The translations under genes and the position numbers were made by a program. The notes under the pieces are model-generated. The model was not told the DNA's origin, ran no database searches, and saw only the letters and a list, made by a program, of their open reading frames with translations. From Chromatiaceae bacterium (lineage in GTDB: Bacteria; Pseudomonadota; Gammaproteobacteria; Chromatiales; Chromatiaceae), in contig JAHEJD010000025.1 in the NCBI GenBank assembly GCA_024639005.1, positions 1 through 34,237 on the forward strand: 34,237 nt of DNA, in the 5' to 3' direction. Of the stretch, positions 32,902-34,237 are shown piece after piece (the first letter of the stretch is position 1; each line of letters begins with the position of its first letter).

Positions 32902-32916
32902 GAACAAATATAGAAC
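32902..32916 (-). promoter_or_regulatory. LexA operator-like direct repeat, GTTC-N7-GTTC
   Basis: The minus strand reads GTTC-TATATTT-GTTC, the exact LexA box known from alphaproteobacteria. It stands 46 bases before the imuA ATG, where an SOS operator is expected, and its spacer contains TATATT, a possible -10. The gammaproteobacterial CTGT-N8-ACAG box is not present in this intergenic stretch. Confidence 0.75.
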
Positions 32917-32946
32917 ATAAAGGCCGCCTTGGCGACCCCGCTGGCG

Positions 32947-32978
32947 GCGGCAAAAGTTGATAGCGGGTCAACTGCCGC
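32947..32978. other. Bulged hairpin between the dioxygenase gene and imuA
   Basis: AGTTGA/TCAACT with a 7-base loop is extended by GCGGC/GCCGC with a three-A bulge, for an 11-bp interrupted stem. It lies about 50 bases after the dioxygenase stop on the minus strand. No T-run follows, so it would be a weak terminator or an RNA end stabiliser. Confidence 0.35.
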
Positions 32979-33026
32979 GAAAGGAGGAGGACAGCGAGCC
33001 CCGCCAGACAGAAAAGGTTTCGGGAA

Positions 33027-33662
33027 TCAGGCCGTCGGTGCGACGCCCAGAATCAGATCCCAATGCGCCTCGAGGTCGACTCCCGGTCTGCTGCTGGGGG
33101 AGAACGCCGCGGTTACCAGATGGCGCTGATCCACCGGCACCCGCTGGTACAGAAAATCGCTGTCGTTACGCGCCTCGTCGGCGACGTACAGCTGGGTGAC
33201 AAAGGGTCGCGCACCGGGCCGATAGACTGCGACATGGATGTGTGGCGTGCGCCCCGGATAGGGCACCGGCCTGATCGTCAGAAAACGATAACGCCCCTGA
33301 TCGTCCGCCAGGGTCCGGCCGAAACCCTGAAAACCCGCGTCGATGGCCTTCCGCCCCGGATCCCGCGGATGCCGATAGCGGCCATTGGCATCGCACTGCC
33401 AGATCTCCATGCGCACGCCACGCAACGGCGTACCGTTCTGATCGAGGATGCGTCCGCTCAGGTCGGCGATTGTACCCTTCGCCACGCCGTTCTGCCCGGC
33501 AACCTGTATCAGATCGTTGTCGTTGTCGAGCGGCGGCTCGGGCGGGTAGAAAGGACCGGCCGACTGGCGCGGTGTGAGTAGCCCGGTACTCGCCCAAACC
33601 GGCGCCGCGGCCACACCGATAGTACTAACCATCTGGCGTAAGAATTTCCGACGTTGCTTCAT
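33027..33662 (-). CDS. Tat-exported intradiol ring-cleavage dioxygenase family protein
   Basis: This 211-residue protein begins MKQRRKFLRQM, a twin-arginine signal, with a hydrophobic stretch to about residue 26. The mature part is the protocatechuate 3,4-dioxygenase-like beta fold. All four non-heme Fe(III) ligands can be seen: Tyr96 in GRYRHP, Tyr135 in PVPYPGRTP, and His141/His143 in PHIHV. Cytoplasmic members split catechol-type rings; exported members are common in soil bacteria and fungi and have little-known substrates. GGAGGAAA six bases or so before ATG 33662 is a strong ribosome site. It is a single gene with no other aromatic catabolism genes near. Confidence 0.9.
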   Translation of the reverse strand: MKQRRKFLRQMVSTIGVAAAPVWASTGLLTPRQSAGPFYPPEPPLDNDNDLIQVAGQNGVAKGTIADLSGRILDQNGTPLRGVRMEIWQCDANGRYRHPRDPGRKAIDAGFQGFGRTLADDQGRYRFLTIRPVPYPGRTPHIHVAVYRPGARPFVTQLYVADEARNDSDFLYQRVPVDQRHLVTAAFSPSSRPGVDLEAHWDLILGVAPTA

Positions 33663-34029
33663 CGTTTCCTCCACGGGGCATCGATTTTCAGGGCGCGGCG
33701 CCTGCCGGGCACCATTTTAGAGGACTCTCGGTTGGCAATCGCCGCTACCCAACCTCAATCGGCTCCACGCTTTGTCCTGGTTTTGTTGAGAAAGAAAGGC
33801 TTGTGTTGAGGAATTATGCGACCATACTTCGACTCGTTGCTCGGCAACGGCCAAAATTCTGGCCTTAAAAATAGACAATTATGAGACACGATGAGAATAC
33901 CGCACCGGCCCGTAGCGCGCAGTATGAGGCTGGCGACTTGTCGCGGGCAACGCTAGATCGACGCGGTCGGGTGGTGCATTCACGCCGACCCGCCCGCAAA
34001 CCTTCCCTGAAATTAACGGAGCTCGACCC
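33663..34029. other. Divergent intergenic region with paired hairpins
   Basis: This 367-base region separates the dioxygenase and the last gene, and must hold both promoters. No gene is supported here. Two hairpins stand side by side: CGTTGC-TCG-GCAACG at 33835-33849 and GGCCA-AAATTC-TGGCC at 33849-33864, followed by an AT-rich patch (33865-33882). I cannot assign a clear -35/-10 pair. Confidence 0.5.
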
Positions 34030-34237
34030 ATGAAAAAGACACTTACAGCCCTTGCAACCGTATCCGCCATCCTTATGACAGGCGTGGCGTCAGCCGAATG
34101 CGCTCACAATAAGCACGGCGGTTCCTACGCCGCGGGCAAGGCCGTGATGAATTCGATGCCATACGCCGGCGGTTTTGTCCTCACCGGCCAGCAGAGCATG
34201 ATAAAAGCCGAGCAGCCCGATATCGTCGATACTGCCA
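34030..34237 (+). CDS. Secreted protein of unknown function, 3'-truncated by the window
   Basis: The first 69 codons are present. A clear Sec signal (MKKTLTALATVSAILMTGVASA) ends before ECAHNKHGG. The mature start is rich in H, N, G and S and carries one Cys. The rest lies outside the window. GGAG eight bases before ATG 34030 supports the start. I do not recognise the family. Confidence 0.75.
   Translation, partial: MKKTLTALATVSAILMTGVASAECAHNKHGGSYAAGKAVMNSMPYAGGFVLTGQQSMIKAEQPDIVDTA

Noticed and set aside
33879-34070. Short minus-strand frame across the start of the last gene
   Set aside because: It overlaps the signal peptide region of the well-supported plus-strand gene and has no ribosome site.

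Overview
The window looks like chromosome of a GC-rich, flagellated gammaproteobacterium. AspRS, NudB, GshA, Prc, PBP7 and the PomA/PomB-like stators all read as gammaproteobacterial types. An exported DsrE-family protein and a small c-type cytochrome would fit a sulfur-oxidising or Chromatiales-like lineage, but the genus cannot be fixed from the sequence alone. I found no rRNA, tRNA, CRISPR array, insertion sequence or prophage.

Layout. 1-1.7 kb (+): the end of a MoaD-like ubiquitin-fold gene that lacks the usual Gly-Gly tail, an NnrU-family membrane protein and an isochorismatase-fold amidohydrolase. 1.7-4.4 kb (-): fmdB-like zinc ribbon, aspS, nudB, with a strong hairpin ahead of aspS. 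4.5-7.1 kb (-): a flagellar stator operon, motA-motB-PilZ-small unknown gene, preceded by a sigma-28-like promoter. 7.2-8.1 kb (+): a short-chain dehydrogenase. 8.3-9.0 kb (-): a lysine-rich histone H1-like/phasin-like protein encoded partly by an exact 15-bp tandem repeat. 9.2-10.8 kb (-): gshA with a TTG start. 10.9-11.8 kb (+): PBP7-type endopeptidase. 11.9-13.9 kb (-): the Prc protease. 14.0-19.5 kb (-): a five-gene run dgt - SRAP (yedK) - mazG - M48 metalloprotease - DUF4743 Nudix hydrolase, which reads as a nucleotide-pool and DNA/protein housekeeping operon. 19.8-24.7 kb (+): an RND efflux adaptor with a methionine-rich loop at its hairpin tip, its RND permease, and a small cytochrome c. 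24.7-26.9 kb: a DUF4124-like protein, a poorly coding stretch and a DUF6279-like lipoprotein. 27.1-27.6 kb (+): an exported DsrE-like protein. 27.6-32.9 kb (-): the SOS mutasome cassette imuA-imuB-dnaE2. 33.0-33.7 kb (-): a Tat-exported intradiol dioxygenase. 34.0 kb to the end (+): the start of an unrecognised secreted protein.

How the genes work together. Genome maintenance recurs: Dgt, MazG and the Nudix enzymes act on nucleotide pools, SRAP shields abasic sites, and ImuA-ImuB-DnaE2 carries out inducible translesion synthesis. The most striking regulatory signal is a perfect GTTC-N7-GTTC direct repeat just upstream of imuA. That is the alphaproteobacterial LexA box, not the CTGT-N8-ACAG box expected in a gammaproteobacterium. 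Other unusual items are the tail-less MoaD-like protein, the Met-rich RND adaptor loop, two gene pairs joined in frame through a single stop codon, and the exported DsrE protein. I did not find an obviously new multi-gene defence or metabolic system.
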